Source: Breviolum minutum Mf 1.05b.01
Taxonomy: Eukaryota > Sar > Dinophyceae > Suessiales > Symbiodiniaceae
Assembly: GCA_000507305.1 (NCBI GenBank)
Contig: DF241819.1
Location: forward strand, 1 to 64,000
Reading direction: 5' to 3'
Length of the DNA: 64,000 nt
The notes under the pieces are model-generated. The model made no database searches, was not told the origin of the DNA, and saw only the letters and a list, made by a program, of their open reading frames with translations. Below are positions 11,019 to 22,932 of the stretch, piece by piece. How positions within the stretch are numbered: the stretch's first letter is position 1; each line of letters opens with the position of its first letter. Both the position numbers and the translations under genes were made by a program.

Positions 11019-11088
11019 GCTAGCCACTCCCAAAAGGTGGCGGTTTGTGAGGGGCCATGATAAACCAAGACTAATGGGAGTGGCTAGC
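11019..11088. mobile_element. 70-bp element with perfect 14-bp inverted ends
   Basis: GCTAGCCACTCCCA at the left end and TGGGAGTGGCTAGC at the right end are exact inverted complements around a 42-bp core. No other copy was noticed. It interrupts a minus-strand open frame spanning 10920-11240, so that frame is unlikely to be coding throughout. Confidence 0.7.
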
Positions 11089-11558
11089 CATCGATCCTTT
11101 CCAGGTGGTGTAGGCATTGTTCTTTTTGGGGGAGGACATATGCATTCAAAGGACCCACAATCCTGGAACTGAACCATTCTCCAAACTGAGTTTTCTAGCA
11201 CGATTTTTGACCAATGAAACGGTGGGCTCAAGGGACTCAATCAAATCAGTGTCAACTGACCGTGCGGGTGAACACCCGGCTAGCTATATTGCAGGAATGT
11301 TTCACAAACCATGACTTCAGGATGCAGTTTTTGTGACTCACCAAGGGATTATTTCAACACAACGGGAATTTGTTTGAAAAAATACCAGTGGTCATGTATA
11401 TAGATTTCATAGGCAATTGTATAAGCTTAGCATATGGCAAGCAAGTGAAAATTATACCATTTGAATCCATTTTGGGACCGCAAAATTGGTACCAGATTTA
11501 ATTTAGTCAGGCGTATCTGATAACGCAGCCACATAGGAATTATAATGTATAGACTCTA

Positions 11559-11970
11559 CTATAAATCTGGGTGAACTAAAATATTTCACTAATCTCAATC
11601 TCACTAAAAGATGGGGGAAATCTCCTTTCTAAACTACAGCAGTTCAAAACGCCGTTCTCTTGTGACCAAACGACATGCCGTTGAACACTCACCACCCTCC
11701 ATCGACCAACGTTGTTCGCTCCGGCATATCTGCATCGAAGTGAAAAAACCTGAAGCTGAGTACCATACCACCCATTTGATCTGGTCAAAATATCATAAAT
11801 CCTTAACCTGAATTAAGCCGTTTTCTCTTTATTAGGCGGGCCCACCCCCATGTCCAAGGGCAGACCCAGAACCTGAATTAAGACCGGATTCCCTTACTAA
11901 ACTACCTGACAGAAAAATGCACGTTTCACAACCATCTGGTCAAATGGAATAATATTTCATTATATAACTG
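11559..11970. mobile_element. Cluster of degenerate family F elements
   Basis: Three family-F-like left ends occur in a row: CTGGGTGAACTAAAATATTT near 11567, CTGGTCAAAATATCATAAAT near 11780 and CTGGTCAAATGGAATAATAT near 11935, with CCTGAATTAAG and GATTCCCTTACTAAACTACC between. The stretch at 11640-11740 is open in several frames on both strands and is not called as a gene. Confidence 0.4.
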
Positions 11971-12373
11971 ATTAGGAATCCCTACATAACTGGATAAAAT
12001 CCCCTGTATACTTGCGCACAGAACCGAGGTGTTTGGCCACTGCTCGTCTTAAAATGGAAATCTTCTAGGGCTTAAAAAGACTTTGAAACTGCCACCTTGA
12101 AAAAACCACCTGTGTATATACATATGTATATATTCATATTTGTTATGGGGTTTCGGAATGAGATATCGTGCAATCTAGAATCCATTCCCATTATGTGTAA
12201 AATATGTATACATACAATTAATTAATTCAGTTATAAAACAAATATATATATATATGTATATGTAACCACTACATGGGGGGATCTCAGAGGACAAAACTTT
12301 GCCTGAGAGCAAGCAATGGATTGAACGGATCAACCCAAGTTGGATCGAACCTTTTGTTCTCTTTCCCTTCCAG

Positions 12374-12537
12374 GGGAGACAGGTTGTTCAGGGGCACACA
12401 TGAACATGCAAACAAATCAAAATGCGGAAATAATTCGATTATATCTGGATCTTCCAAGTGTGAAGAAGAACCTGCCTTTTTCAAGAGAACCGAACACACA
12501 AGAACACCTACCAAGAAGGCATACATTTGACATACCT
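12374..12537. CDS. Strong exon-like segment, strand unresolved
   Basis: On + a strong acceptor (TTCTCTTTCCCTTCCAG|G) and the donor CCT|GTAAGA bound 164 nt encoding 54 residues, including MNMQTNQNAEIIRLYLD and SVKKNLPFSREPNTQEH. On - the acceptor CTTGAAAAAG|G precedes GSSSHLEDPDIIELFPHFD and a possible donor AAAAG|GTTCGA. The + splice signals are better. Neither protein matches a family I know. Confidence 0.38.
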
Positions 12538-13021
12538 GTAAGATCCATGCTTAGACATATATCCGGGTAAAAGCGTGATCTTAGTTCAACAGCCTGAATT
12601 TGGTGGCTCATCACATTGGTGGGGTTGTGAGAAATCATGGATGCCCAGATGGGCATAAATATCTTAAATTCCTATGGTGTTTTTCCCTCACGAATTATAT
12701 CATCGATTTGTTTGGCCAACAATGGAAGGAAGCACAGCCACACATATCCACCAATTGGTGATGTACATCACCATGATAAAAGTAACAGTGACAGTTACAC
12801 CAAGAAAGATACATTGTAGTCTACCTCTAGATTCTAGATCCTCCAGTCAACATAGCCATAGCAAATTAAAATCCAAAAATGCTAAAAAAAGGACAGGGGC
12901 AAAACATCTTACCAAGTGGTGGTGAAGCTTGTGTTTTCTATGTTTGTTTGCCGGAGTTCAATTACCTTGTTTTCTCCTCACGTCTCCGTCACCTGCACGT
13001 TCACCCGTTTCTGGGCGCAAG

Positions 13022-13090
13022 GAACTGATGGCATGGTGCCATTCCGCAATGCTCCCCAATGCTACATTGCAAGATGCCTCCGAACGGAAG
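13022..13090 (+). CDS. Candidate exon with GC donor
   Basis: A pyrimidine-rich stretch ends in GGGCGCAAG|G, followed by 23 codons in phase 0 (ELMAWCHSAMLPNATLQ then DASERK) and then AAG|GCACTA, a GC-type donor of the kind used frequently in dinoflagellates. The segment is part of a longer open + frame to 13282. The minus strand is also open, so confidence is limited. Confidence 0.27.
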
Positions 13091-13498
13091 GCACTATACT
13101 ACAGTATATACAGTACACAGTGGTTTGTGACATATTTTAGGCAAACCCTTCCTCCCATAATAATGGAAATGGAAAATGGCCTTATTGTGGAGGAAACGGC
13201 CTCGTCTTGGGTCGGGATCCATTCTCCACGGAAGGCACAAGGACCCCAGCCCGGTGGTTTCACCTTCAAAGTTGGGTGTTAATGTTAGCCTCTCAACGAA
13301 CAAATAGGGGTTTAAATAGAAAACTAACAACTCCCATTTACCTTTCAGGTGCCGAACATATTATTCTTATGAAAAATAAGGCCCCTTAAGTATGGAGTTT
13401 TGTTTCCCATGATTAGCAATGAAGCGTCATGCCACTTGGATTTGAACTGCAGTACTCTAATATGGCACGCTGGAACATCTGGGTGTTGCGTATAGTAC

Positions 13499-13814
13499 TC
13501 ACCAGGAAATGTGGTGGCTTTCCATTGCCGTCTTAGATTGACTTCCCTGACATGTTTTCTTTACAAACCTTGGGATACCAAATCTGGAAGAAACGTATCC
13601 CATCTTTTTGCGGAGGTAACATATACACACCCCAACATCCGTTGGTTTCATTCCAACCACCCAAGGATCTAACCCTGCAGGACCTCCATGTCTGTCATAG
13701 CCAAAGCACTCTGCCATGCATCCCCTTTCCTTAAGATGGAACTCATGAAACATCTGTTGAAGAGCAAGAAATCGGGTGCCCTCAACAGCACCTAGTGGTA
13801 GTTCTTTGGACTTC
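13499..13814 (-). CDS. Candidate terminal exon, 105 codons
   Basis: The minus-strand acceptor GGGGGATGGTTTTAG|G opens a frame running uninterrupted to the stop at 13499. It passes through GAVEGTRFLALQQMFHEFH, LKERGCMAECFGYDRH, GLDPWVVGMKPTDVG and SSRFGIPRFVKK. This is the longest non-repetitive splice-bounded frame in the window. The composition is globular rather than low-complexity. No family is recognised. Internal GT sites (GGG|GTGTGT) could shorten it. Confidence 0.42.
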
Positions 13815-13899
13815 CTAAAACCATCCCCCAAAAAACACTTCTGGGAATCCAAAACCTATCTCGGTAAACTAAAGTAATTCACCCTCCCAAAAATCGGGC

Positions 13900-14012
13900 T
13901 ACACTCCGGTAAACTAACATAGCCATGGAACATCCACCACTTTGATGGTATTTACCAGGATATTTTGGATTTTTCTATGGCTATATTACTATGTTAGTTT
14001 ACCGAAGGGTAT
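13900..14012. mobile_element. Family D inverted-repeat element
   Basis: Left CACTCCGGTAAACTAACATA, right TATGTTAGTTTACCGAAGGG. The interior has CATGGAACATCCACCACTTT and its partial inverse. A second left-end-like copy (TCGGTAAACTAAAG) lies at 13861. Confidence 0.7.
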
Positions 14013-14644
14013 TTTTGGAAGTTTTCCCGTACATCCATCCCTTACATCCGTGAGGTCTCCAGTTTGGTCGTTGCTTCCAAGCGTCGCACAAGCAGTGATG
14101 CTATTGAGATATGCAACATGGTTCACTTGTACCTGTCGTCCAAACTTGAATCAGTAAGATAGCACCTGGAATGATACCACGTACTAAATAGAAAGTCATC
14201 TTCTACATAGCGGATTAGTTTCAGGGAAGGCATATCCATTCCGCATTGAGGGCTTTTCATGACTTGAAAAAACATCTTCTTGATTGCCAACAAAAAATAC
14301 AAAAATCTCAGCAAGTGCGTGCAACCAACCAGTCTGGTAAACGAGAACACCTCAATACAACATCCAATTCCAGATTCTCACTTTGGCAAATCCTCGACTT
14401 TTTTGATTGAACTCTGGCTGATGAAGGCTTCCCCAATTTGCCCGTCCAAGTATGAAGTGATAGTATGTAATCATCCTCACTTTCAACGTGCAAGGAGTTC
14501 GTCCCAAAACGTCAAGAAACAAATTGGGCTTTCTCATGGCACAAAGCAACATTGGCCCCAAAGGAGCTAAAGAAAATCTATGTCAGGGAGATTTTCACGT
14601 GAGCAGTGGTTTTGAAGCCTTATGACATTCCATGAAATACCGAT

Positions 14645-14745
14645 CCAGTTGGTGGTTTCAACCCCTTTGAAAAATATTAGTCAAAATGGACATCTTCCCC
14701 AATTTTCGGGGTGAACATTAAAAAAAATTTGAAACCACCACCCAG
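14645..14745. mobile_element. Family B inverted-repeat element
   Basis: Left CCAGTTGGTGGTTTCAACC, right TTTGAAACCACCACCCAG. It lies 18 bp from the family C copy at 14764. Confidence 0.75.
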
Positions 14746-14763
14746 AATACCTGATGATAGGTT

Positions 14764-14878
14764 TATATGGGTGTTTCCAAAAATTGGGGTACCCCAAAAT
14801 GGATGGTCTATAATGGAAATCCCTATTAAAATGGATGATTTGGGGGGAAAACCCACCATTTTCGGAAACATCCTTATA
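14764..14878. mobile_element. Family C inverted-repeat element
   Basis: Left TATATGGGTGTTTCCAAAAA, right end TTTTCGGAAACATCCTTATA, with inverted interior CCCCAAAATGGATGG. Confidence 0.65.
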
Positions 14879-15197
14879 GGGATGCCTTATATTGGCGGAA
14901 CCATCTCATCCCACACCTCTATCATGCTGATGAAATCCAAAAGATCCAACGCCTATCACAGGGGGCCCATTTTTCCCGGCCCATGGTGGGACCAGGGGCC
15001 CGGGGGACGTTGGAGTTGGAGGGCCCGGTGTTGTGGTTGTTTGGGAAAATTTTTCTTCATAGTGGAAAAAAATCACGAAATGGGGGTTTCGGTTTGACAG
15101 ACTTCTTCGTTTTGAAGGGTATATAGTATATGTATGTTATTGCATTTTTTTGAATTTGAATGATATAAACAAAAAAACAACAAGTGTACATCCAAGA

Positions 15198-15296
15198 TCT
15201 GGGTAATTTAATCTAAATTCAAAATTAAATCTTAAGGCTGGGAGGATTTATCCTACTAAGCTTTTTGCGGGGGTGACCTCAGTTTGCAAGATCCAA
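15198..15296. mobile_element. Degenerate family F element
   Basis: CTGGGTAATTTAATC at the left, GGTGACCTCAGTTTGCAAG at the right and TATCCTACTAAGC inside resemble family F. The following 15300-16270 contains no supported gene. Confidence 0.35.
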
Positions 15297-16279
15297 CTCA
15301 TGATACCCTGAGACCCCAGTGGGACATCATGGATATGCACGGCCCTTGAAAATCAACCAACCCTTTGTTCAAGCGATCAATACGGATCGCAATCACCAAC
15401 TTCGGGGGGTTTAATCATTCAGGCAGAAACTCAAGAAATCACAAGGGTTCTACATGAAATACCGGGCATATTGACTCACAACAAGTCATAGTGAGTAGAA
15501 GTATTGTGTCCAAATTCAGGTTTAAATGATCTCCAACTTGAATGTATAGTTAATGGAACAGTTCTGGATAAAACTCCTGTATTTTTTCTTTAGAAATTTA
15601 CCTACCTGGAAGTTTAAATTCATTTTGCGACCACACACCTTCACCTTTTGGCTTGTGACTACGATGTATTATTTTAGTGGGGATGTTCTGGCCGCATCAA
15701 GCATCTCTCTCCCCATTTTGAAATTTCACAATCTCCAATTTGTTCAAACCCCAAACCTTAACCTGGACCTAGCTGTAAAACTTGTTTTTTTGGTTTCAAG
15801 GGGCAACAGTCTGTTTCACCACATTTTGTGCGGACAAAAAAGTTGAAAAACCTTTTAACAAACAAATCAAACATTTGTTTTCTGGGGCCCTTCATTTTGA
15901 GGATCAGGATTCCACAACAACCTTTCCTACTCTAAAAATATTCTGCACTAGTTGGGATGTAGAAAACCCTATGACGAGTATTGACTGGTGCAGGATTTCT
16001 TCCATCAATAATATGAAGATCATGTATATATATATACAACAAAATCATCTTGGGATAGGTTTTTTCCGGCAAAATCGCCGAAGCTGACGAGATTCCTCGT
16101 TTTTCCCAACACCTATTTGGGGTATCTATGTTAGATTTCCATATACCCCAATGGCTCCTGCTCCCAATGTAGTGCTCCTCCCACAGCTGCCATGGCAGAA
16201 CTAAAGCTTACCACATCTGCACGAAGGTTGTCCTGACATACAATGACCAGTTCCACAAGGGCCACAACATTAACCCACG

Positions 16280-16363
16280 TAACCACCTGGGATGTATAAA
16301 ACCTTGCAAATAATGGGATAAACTACCAGCCTCAACTGGTTAGCAGGATTTCTTCCATCAACA
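16280..16363. mobile_element. Family E fragment
   Basis: AACCACCTGGGATGTATAAA through CTCAACTGGTTAGCAGGATT and TTCTTCCATCAACAG matches the right two thirds of family E. Another right-end fragment (CAGGATTTCTTCCATCAA) lies near 15991. Confidence 0.5.
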
Positions 16364-16771
16364 GTACCACCTTGACCCAAAGCTTTCATGCGCTCTTGGC
16401 TTTGGGAAGGCATGTTACTTTTTGGGCCAGCGTGTATTCTGACCAAGAGATATCTTCACTTCACACCTTTTGAAACCCGTTGGATGAATCCATTTCAGCT
16501 ATGAAAGGCCCACTTCAACATTTGCGGGATGTCCAATGGGAATTTGCAAATGGCTCGTCGCTAGGTTGTAATTCCAATCTACACCATCTGCGAGAAAACC
16601 ATTTGCCAACTTCGTGGAACACACTCATAGGGAAAAAGGAAAAGATCTTATTGTGAAGGACTGTAAACTCTAGTGAGAATAACGGTTGGGGAAGATGGAT
16701 TTAAGGATAGGAAACTACAAAAGTGGAAACTGACCCAAGCGCGTCAAGGAAACCATCCTGAACAGATTCAT

Positions 16772-16905
16772 TACAACAAGAACAAGAACAAGAACAAGAA
16801 CAAGAACAAGAACAACAACAAGAACAAGAACAAGAACAACAACAAGAACAAGAACAAGAACAAGAACAAGAACAAGAACAAGAACAACAACAACAACAAC
16901 AACAC

Positions 16906-16942
<37 letters not shown>

Positions 16943-17031
16943 CATAACAACAACAACCACCACAACCACAACCACAACCACAACCACAACCACAACCACA
17001 ACCACAACCACAACCACAACCACGACGACGA
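16772..17031. repeat. Composite hexanucleotide array (AACAAG, AACAGC, AACCAC)
   Basis: Blocks of (AACAAG)n mixed with AAC, then (AACAGC)n, then (AACCAC)n and a short (GAC)n. The + strand almost lacks T. A long + frame through it (16673-17527) gives Asn-Lys, Asn-Ser and Asn-His repeats and is treated as a repeat product. The T-poor bias continues to about 17160. Confidence 0.92.
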
Positions 17032-17169
17032 CAGCAAGGAACAACAGCCAACAACAAAGAACCAACCAAAAAAAAACAAACAACAATCACATGCAAACGA
17101 AGAAACACACACACAGAACAAAACAAAACACATCAAAACAAAACCACAAAAAATCAACAGCATAGCAAA

Positions 17170-20100
17170 GATTAAAAAAAACAAGAACACAACAAACACA
17201 CAACATTATTGCCAACATATACCCACACTCAACGACACACACTCAAAGTCACGGCAACAAACACTGGTCCTGCAAGGAATTCAAAATATCCAATGCTTGT
17301 TGCCATGCATCGCCTGTAGATATTCCGACGTGGGATTGGCTCATGGTGAATTGGGATGGATTGGGAATTGGCAAAGCACCATCATTTTTGTGTGGGGGGG
17401 AAATATCTTCATATTACAATCTGACTTTCTGGTGCAAATCTTTTTAAGTCGGCTTTTTGTATCATCTTCAAGCAACTTTATTTTTCCAAAAACACATGTT
17501 TTCCTTCCTTCCAAACCATTTGCTTGATACCTGGCCAGGAAAAAACCGTGGGTCAAATAGGGTAACATGCATCTTGGATAACTTTTAGCGAGTCATGATA
17601 TCTAAAATTCCACGAAACTCAAAGGGTTGTATACCCAAATCAAAATAATCATTGTTTGCGATCGGCAAGTGGGATTTCCAGAAGGGGCTCCAAAAGAGCT
17701 TTCCAAGAAGGTAAAAATTCACCCATTGATTTGTGAATGACGAACCATCTGAACAAATGAAAAAAAACTTGAAAGGAATAAAATGAGGTGAATAAGCTAT
17801 TGGGGTTGTATGAAGGATGCTAGATACATGCTATATACCCTCTTTGCTACGCACTATATGGCATCATTATCATATTTCCTTACAAGAATCACTGTGAACC
17901 AACCAGAATTCAGCAGCGTCCCACCTTTAACGCATGCATGGATGGCAGCATTGGAAACCACCGCATCCTCAGTCATCATTAGGTGGTGGAAATTAGTCAA
18001 CTTGAATCATCTCTCCAAGTAGTAGAACATTTACCAACAGCAAAAACTACCCTGTGATTTTGAGGATTCTGGGGTTCTTTAGCTCCTCATTTAGTAGGAA
18101 AATACATCATCCCGGCCTCCTTAGCTCCCTCAATATCATAGGCTGGAAAATATTTGAAACCACCTATATATAGATAAGATCCGACTCAAACTTGGGTACT
18201 GCCCGCATTGCCCCACCCTCCAGGAAACACGGTCGAAGAAGGTAGGACGGTCGACCCAAATCTATAGGCAAGAAAAACCCTATTTTTCAGTGAAAGTTTT
18301 GATGTTTGTGGTGGAATCCTTGCGGTGGGGTGGTGATCCAGTTGGTTTTTCCCCAGGTTGAAACAGCAGTTTCGTATGAAACATAGGCCATCCTGGCTGC
18401 AACAAAAGGGAACTTCAATCAATGGTGAAGTTTCTTTTCCAGGTGTCTTGGGAGCCATTTGGGTAGGGCTTGGTTGCTAGGATTAGTCTAATTACTGCTT
18501 GAAAAGCAGCATATACTACGCACTTATTCGTGGTATATATATATATATATCAAGGAGTCAAGAAAATTCGCAGTATATTAAGTGGTACAGTAGATTCCTA
18601 CGGCATCCATATGAATTCTGGTATCTTTACATCGTATCTTTCCTGCTCCAGGGCGATGATCAAAATGCTAAGCATCATTCTCCCAGCAAAGATGCTGAAG
18701 AAATCCCACAAAACACGCATTGATCCAGACTGGAATCACTCAAGCTCGAGGGTTTATTTCTTACATTTCCTGTGGAGTTTGGTAGTGATTTCATCCCATT
18801 CATTTGATGAACCTAATAACCCAAGGCCCAAGGCTCATAGTATCCTTTCATCCAATCAGGGTCCCTTTTTTCAAAAGCTGACACATGTTCCAGCTATCAA
18901 ATCATCTAACAAACTTTCGAACTGCGAGTTGTTAGTTCCACAGTCAGTTCACTGACTGGCGATGAATGGAAAAGCCAGTCTTGGGACCATTTGCTCAGCA
19001 CAATACGACCCCAAGTAATCTACATAACCTGAACATGGGATTCCCTTTCCAAAGACCAAAACTGGTATACGGAAAGAAATACGGAAAGGAGACTGGCGTG
19101 TGCTTGGATAGTAACTCTAGGGTTCGAAATCTGATGAAAATGTTTGGAAACCTGACGATTTCATGGCAAAGATTCCCATGGTAGAAACCTGAATCAAGAC
19201 CAAACAAAACAACGATGTTTTATATTAGAATGCTCCGACATGACATGGCGAGTTGCTCATCATTTTGTAGCATCCAAACATGCCTCCATCATATTCAAAA
19301 CTCCGATCCTTCAAAAAAGCCATCACATCCATCTCACCCTTTTCCAAGTCTCTGCTTGAAGTCGTAACTCTGAAATCTGTTGATAAAGGTGAAGTGCCCA
19401 AGGCCACTTGCCAGGTGTTGTCCTTGCTACTTTTTACAGTTCATCGTCGATGTGATCGCAACAAAAAATCCGCACCCCCCTATCATTTGTATCTCTGCAG
19501 AGTCCACTTCTAAACTATTCTAAACTTGGACTTGGTTGGAAATAAAAGGAGACACCTCTTTTACAAGGCACAGCATTTTTGTGGTATCCATCTAAATTTC
19601 CAGGGTACGAATCCGAATCCCAGCAGAAATCATTAATTCGTGTTTTTTACCCTCTTTCTACCCCAAACACGTTTTTTTTCCACCTTCTCAATCTGAAGTA
19701 GGGTCATTTTTGCGTTAGCCTTGAACCACAAATTGTAGCTTTTTGAATGCGACCCGTGTGGTCCATATAAGTTGCCAGGATGAATCTACCCATAAGATTG
19801 ACCTTTTGATCTGCAAACCTGAGTCAAAATTGAGATCCAATCGGTGAAGCCCGATCGAAATGGTAGAAAGTAAATAACGACATCATCATTTGAAAAATAC
19901 ATCACACAGATTTTTTGATATTCTTTTTGAGGGGTATGGTCGTCAGCTGAGGTCTCCTGTAAGCAAGTTGAGGAAACAAAACAACTCCCTCAAAGTTGCC
20001 AGTCATGAATCATTCATTTTCCGCTTTAAAGACCACCAGAACCTTTAAGTCTTTTTTGGTGGCGTGTCATATCATGACAAACCTGGTAACAACTGGCTTC

Positions 20101-20290
20101 ACCGGAGATAGTTCTTGTATATCACCATTTCTGGATGCTTTTATTTTACATGAATCATCCCAAACCTTTCTGACAGCCAAAAAAACTTATCTTGCAGGTT
20201 TCCATTTTTCAAATCACGATCGGAGAGTGACTTAAAAAAAATAAATCAAAGGATGTTCCATGTTTTCGGGGACCCTTCTCACCATACAAA
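17170..20290. other. No supported gene; simple repeats only
   Basis: A (TA)n tract lies at about 18533-18551 and a family-B-like solo right end (GAAACCACC) near 18158. Scattered open frames exist on both strands without convincing splice pairs. Confidence 0.4.
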
Positions 20291-20296
20291 AAAAAA

Positions 20297-20400
20297 CCTA
20301 AGGATACAGGTATGTCCTAAGGAAGGGATTTCCCTATACTGGGGATGGGATTAAGACCATCAATCCTGCTCTAGGGAGGGGTCTGGATTCTTAGGGAAAC
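20297..20400. mobile_element. Family H CCTAAGGA-rich element
   Basis: ACCTAAGGATACAGG and TGTCCTAAGGAAGGGATTTC on the left echo GGATTCTTAGGGAAAC on the right. Compare 1424 and 6271. Confidence 0.35.
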
Positions 20401-20734
20401 ACTTGGTTGCAAATGGTGGGAGCTTGAATTTGCCCTCAGAAAGGTCTCAATGTTGCGCCCCCGGGCCTTACATTTATACAGTATTCACGTCATGCGATTT
20501 TCATTAACCCTCTCAAGGTAGGTACCAACTCTCAGGTATTAGCAAGTTGGTAAATATATAATATTTGTATCATTGGAGAAGCTCAGGACTATGAAGGAAA
20601 CCCTGATTTGTTGAACCATTTGAGAATTGAAAAAAAAACACACCTTTGTTACATCAGATTATACTAGTTGCTTAGTAGGGATCCTCGTAAGCCGACCTTC
20701 TAACAACAAACAAAAACCATTGATAGCAACCTTT

Positions 20735-20833
20735 AGGATTCATTCATGGTATATTTACCTACATGTATATATATAATGTATATATATAAAGTTGTGCCTA
20801 GGTAAATATACAGTACCAGTCCGATGGATCCTA
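20735..20833. mobile_element. Family A element with AT-rich core
   Basis: AGGATTCATTCATGGTATAT on the left, TAAATATACAGTACCAG then GATGGATCCTA on the right, and a (TA)n core in between. Confidence 0.55.
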
Positions 20834-21390
20834 CGAGTAAGGCTGGCTATTTCCACACAGGACCCAACGAACCCAGCCGAGCTGCATGCATACTTTCATG
20901 GTCGCTGTGAGAGACACGATGTCCCTTGGTCCTGGCTTCTTGAATACATCAATCTAGGATTCTCATGTATATATAGTTAAGATGAACCACTTGGGAGAAT
21001 TTCTAAAGATCTAAATGCACTTCTACATAAACGTCGTAGATGACCACAACCAACAACTTCTAAGTCACAAAAGAAGTTAAGTACTAAAGTGCTCTGACAA
21101 ACCATGACAGGTACGTCACCTACTTTTTCCATGTGGTATGTAGAAATCATCCCCCCAAGCAGTTTGCGTTTTTTCGATTCTTTGGAAAGAATACTTCACT
21201 CAATCGAGCTGAACACCTAAGCGGACAAAAAACATCAGGGATTTTCCTAATATATCTATGAAGGCTTCCATGGATTTTCATGTTCTCAAAAAAATGATAC
21301 CAACTTCTTAAATGAATTCATTCACCCACTAGTTAAATCCTATAAACTCCTCTGGTCACTGGCCTCAGCCAACTTACTGGGACCCAACCC

Positions 21391-21470
21391 CCAGATGCTC
21401 CATGTATGGAAATTCTACCTACATTTACCATATGTTTATTACACATGTAGGTAAATATCCCAGTTTTCTA
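21391..21470. mobile_element. Family A-related element
   Basis: CTCCATGTATGGAAATTCTA and CCTACATTTACCATA on the left, TGTAGGTAAATATCCCAG on the right. Confidence 0.45.
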
Positions 21471-21522
21471 AGGAGTATATATGTGGGAACTCATTAAAAA
21501 AACAGTAGTTACCATACAAGGT

Positions 21523-21663
21523 GTGGGCCCCTGCTAGTTATAAGTAGGCTTATAACCCTTGTAAATAGCCTTATTACTGGGTAACGAGGCAAAAAAAACC
21601 TACTTATAGGGGTTATATAAAATATATAAGTTATAACTCCGCTTATAACTGGATGCCGGGGCC
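21523..21663. mobile_element. Family G TTATAAC-rich element
   Basis: GTGGGCCCCTGCTAGTTATA at the left, TATAACTGGATGCCGGGGCC at the right, with repeated AAGTAGG and CTTATAACCC inside. Copies lie at 32426 and 62806. Confidence 0.55.
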
Positions 21664-22858
21664 AACAATGTGTACTGACTTCCCATGGTCCCGTAGGAAG
21701 TCGTGTCATTTGTTTGAACCCTGATTCCTGACTGGAGCAACTCGAGAGCTTTTTGCCATGAGCCGCTTCGTGCCTTGGACCCAAGTACATGTGTGAGTGT
21801 AAATATAAATATGTATGTATATATGCTATAGTATATAGTAAATAAATATGTATATATATATATATATACACCTTGTTCGAGATGCTCCCCCAAAGAAAAA
21901 TAGTGGGAAGTAAAGGTTACAGTAATAAAGATCCCCTAGTACAAAGTGGAAAAAGGTGACTGTTACGGGGAGGGGAAGCATCTCAAAAATATATCATTTG
22001 ATATCATTTGTATATTTGGATGTTTTTTGCATGGGCAGAATTCCCATGATAAGCAATGTGTACCAAATTCAATGACTTTTTTCACTCCAATCCCTCTTTC
22101 ACAATGAGCTTTTTGGACCTGATCGTTTTGGGAGCCCCAAAAGCCAGGCGGTCAGGAACATAGGAACCATACATCCGAGGGGCCCCAAATGATGCCCCTG
22201 GGATCACATCATCGTAAAATCATATCCACATGAGCAGGGAACAAAACATGTTGTTACATTTCTGGGTGCTCCAAAACGGCGTTTTCCAGATGAGCTGCAA
22301 TTTGTCGTGTGAGGTCTTTTGCTGCTTCCATGCCAATCCTTGGATGGTTGGGCGGGGAAAATGACCAGTAAACCTACCCCATCCCCATGGCCACTGAAAT
22401 AGCAGGTTTGCTAGCGGCTGAAGACGAATGTCCCCCGGTATAAGCATAAACGTCGCTATAAGCTATAGGTTGACAAAAAAAACATCATTTTATTCTAGAT
22501 ATTTCATTTTAAGCCCCCCAAGGGGGTGATATATAAAACCCCTTTTGGAAGGACATATTCAACACACTTAGCAATTTGTTTGGACTGTTCTTATACACGC
22601 ACCAGCGCTGTCCCAAATGGGGGTGAATATACAAAGAATACATGTTTTCCTATTTGAAAAAATGATTTCCTACAAAATCAACCATATTCTAGTAGATTTT
22701 TTGGGCATCCCCAAATTTTTCAAGACACACTTGTGATGTGTTGCAAGGGTGATGATGTCACCCTATGTCTACAGAGTTGGCATCTTTGGCTCTCTAATTT
22801 GGGAGGTACACCTGTGAAGGATTTCATAAGGCAATGGTGATTATATATGTTATATACT

Positions 22859-22932
22859 TGGTGGTTGGTGGTTGGTGTTGGTGGTGTTGGTGGTGTTGGT
22901 GGTGTTGGTGGTGGTGGTGGTGGTGGTGGTGG
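22859..22932. repeat. (GGT/GTT)n microsatellite
   Basis: GTTGGTGGT units grading into pure (GGT)n. From 21700 to 25510 there are otherwise only degenerate family B traces (23295-23400 and 24873-24986) and no supported gene. Confidence 0.9.

Noticed and set aside
14280-14570. Overlapping open frames on both strands, all protein-like
   Set aside because: Three frames are open with no convincing splice pair, so none could be chosen.
16673-17527. 284-codon Asn-rich open frame
   Set aside because: Most of it is repeat translation. The non-repetitive tail has no recognisable domain, and the reverse strand is equally open.
22859-22932. Possible CRISPR-like repeat array
   Set aside because: A simple GGT/GTT microsatellite with no unique spacers; no array of repeats and spacers was seen anywhere in the window.
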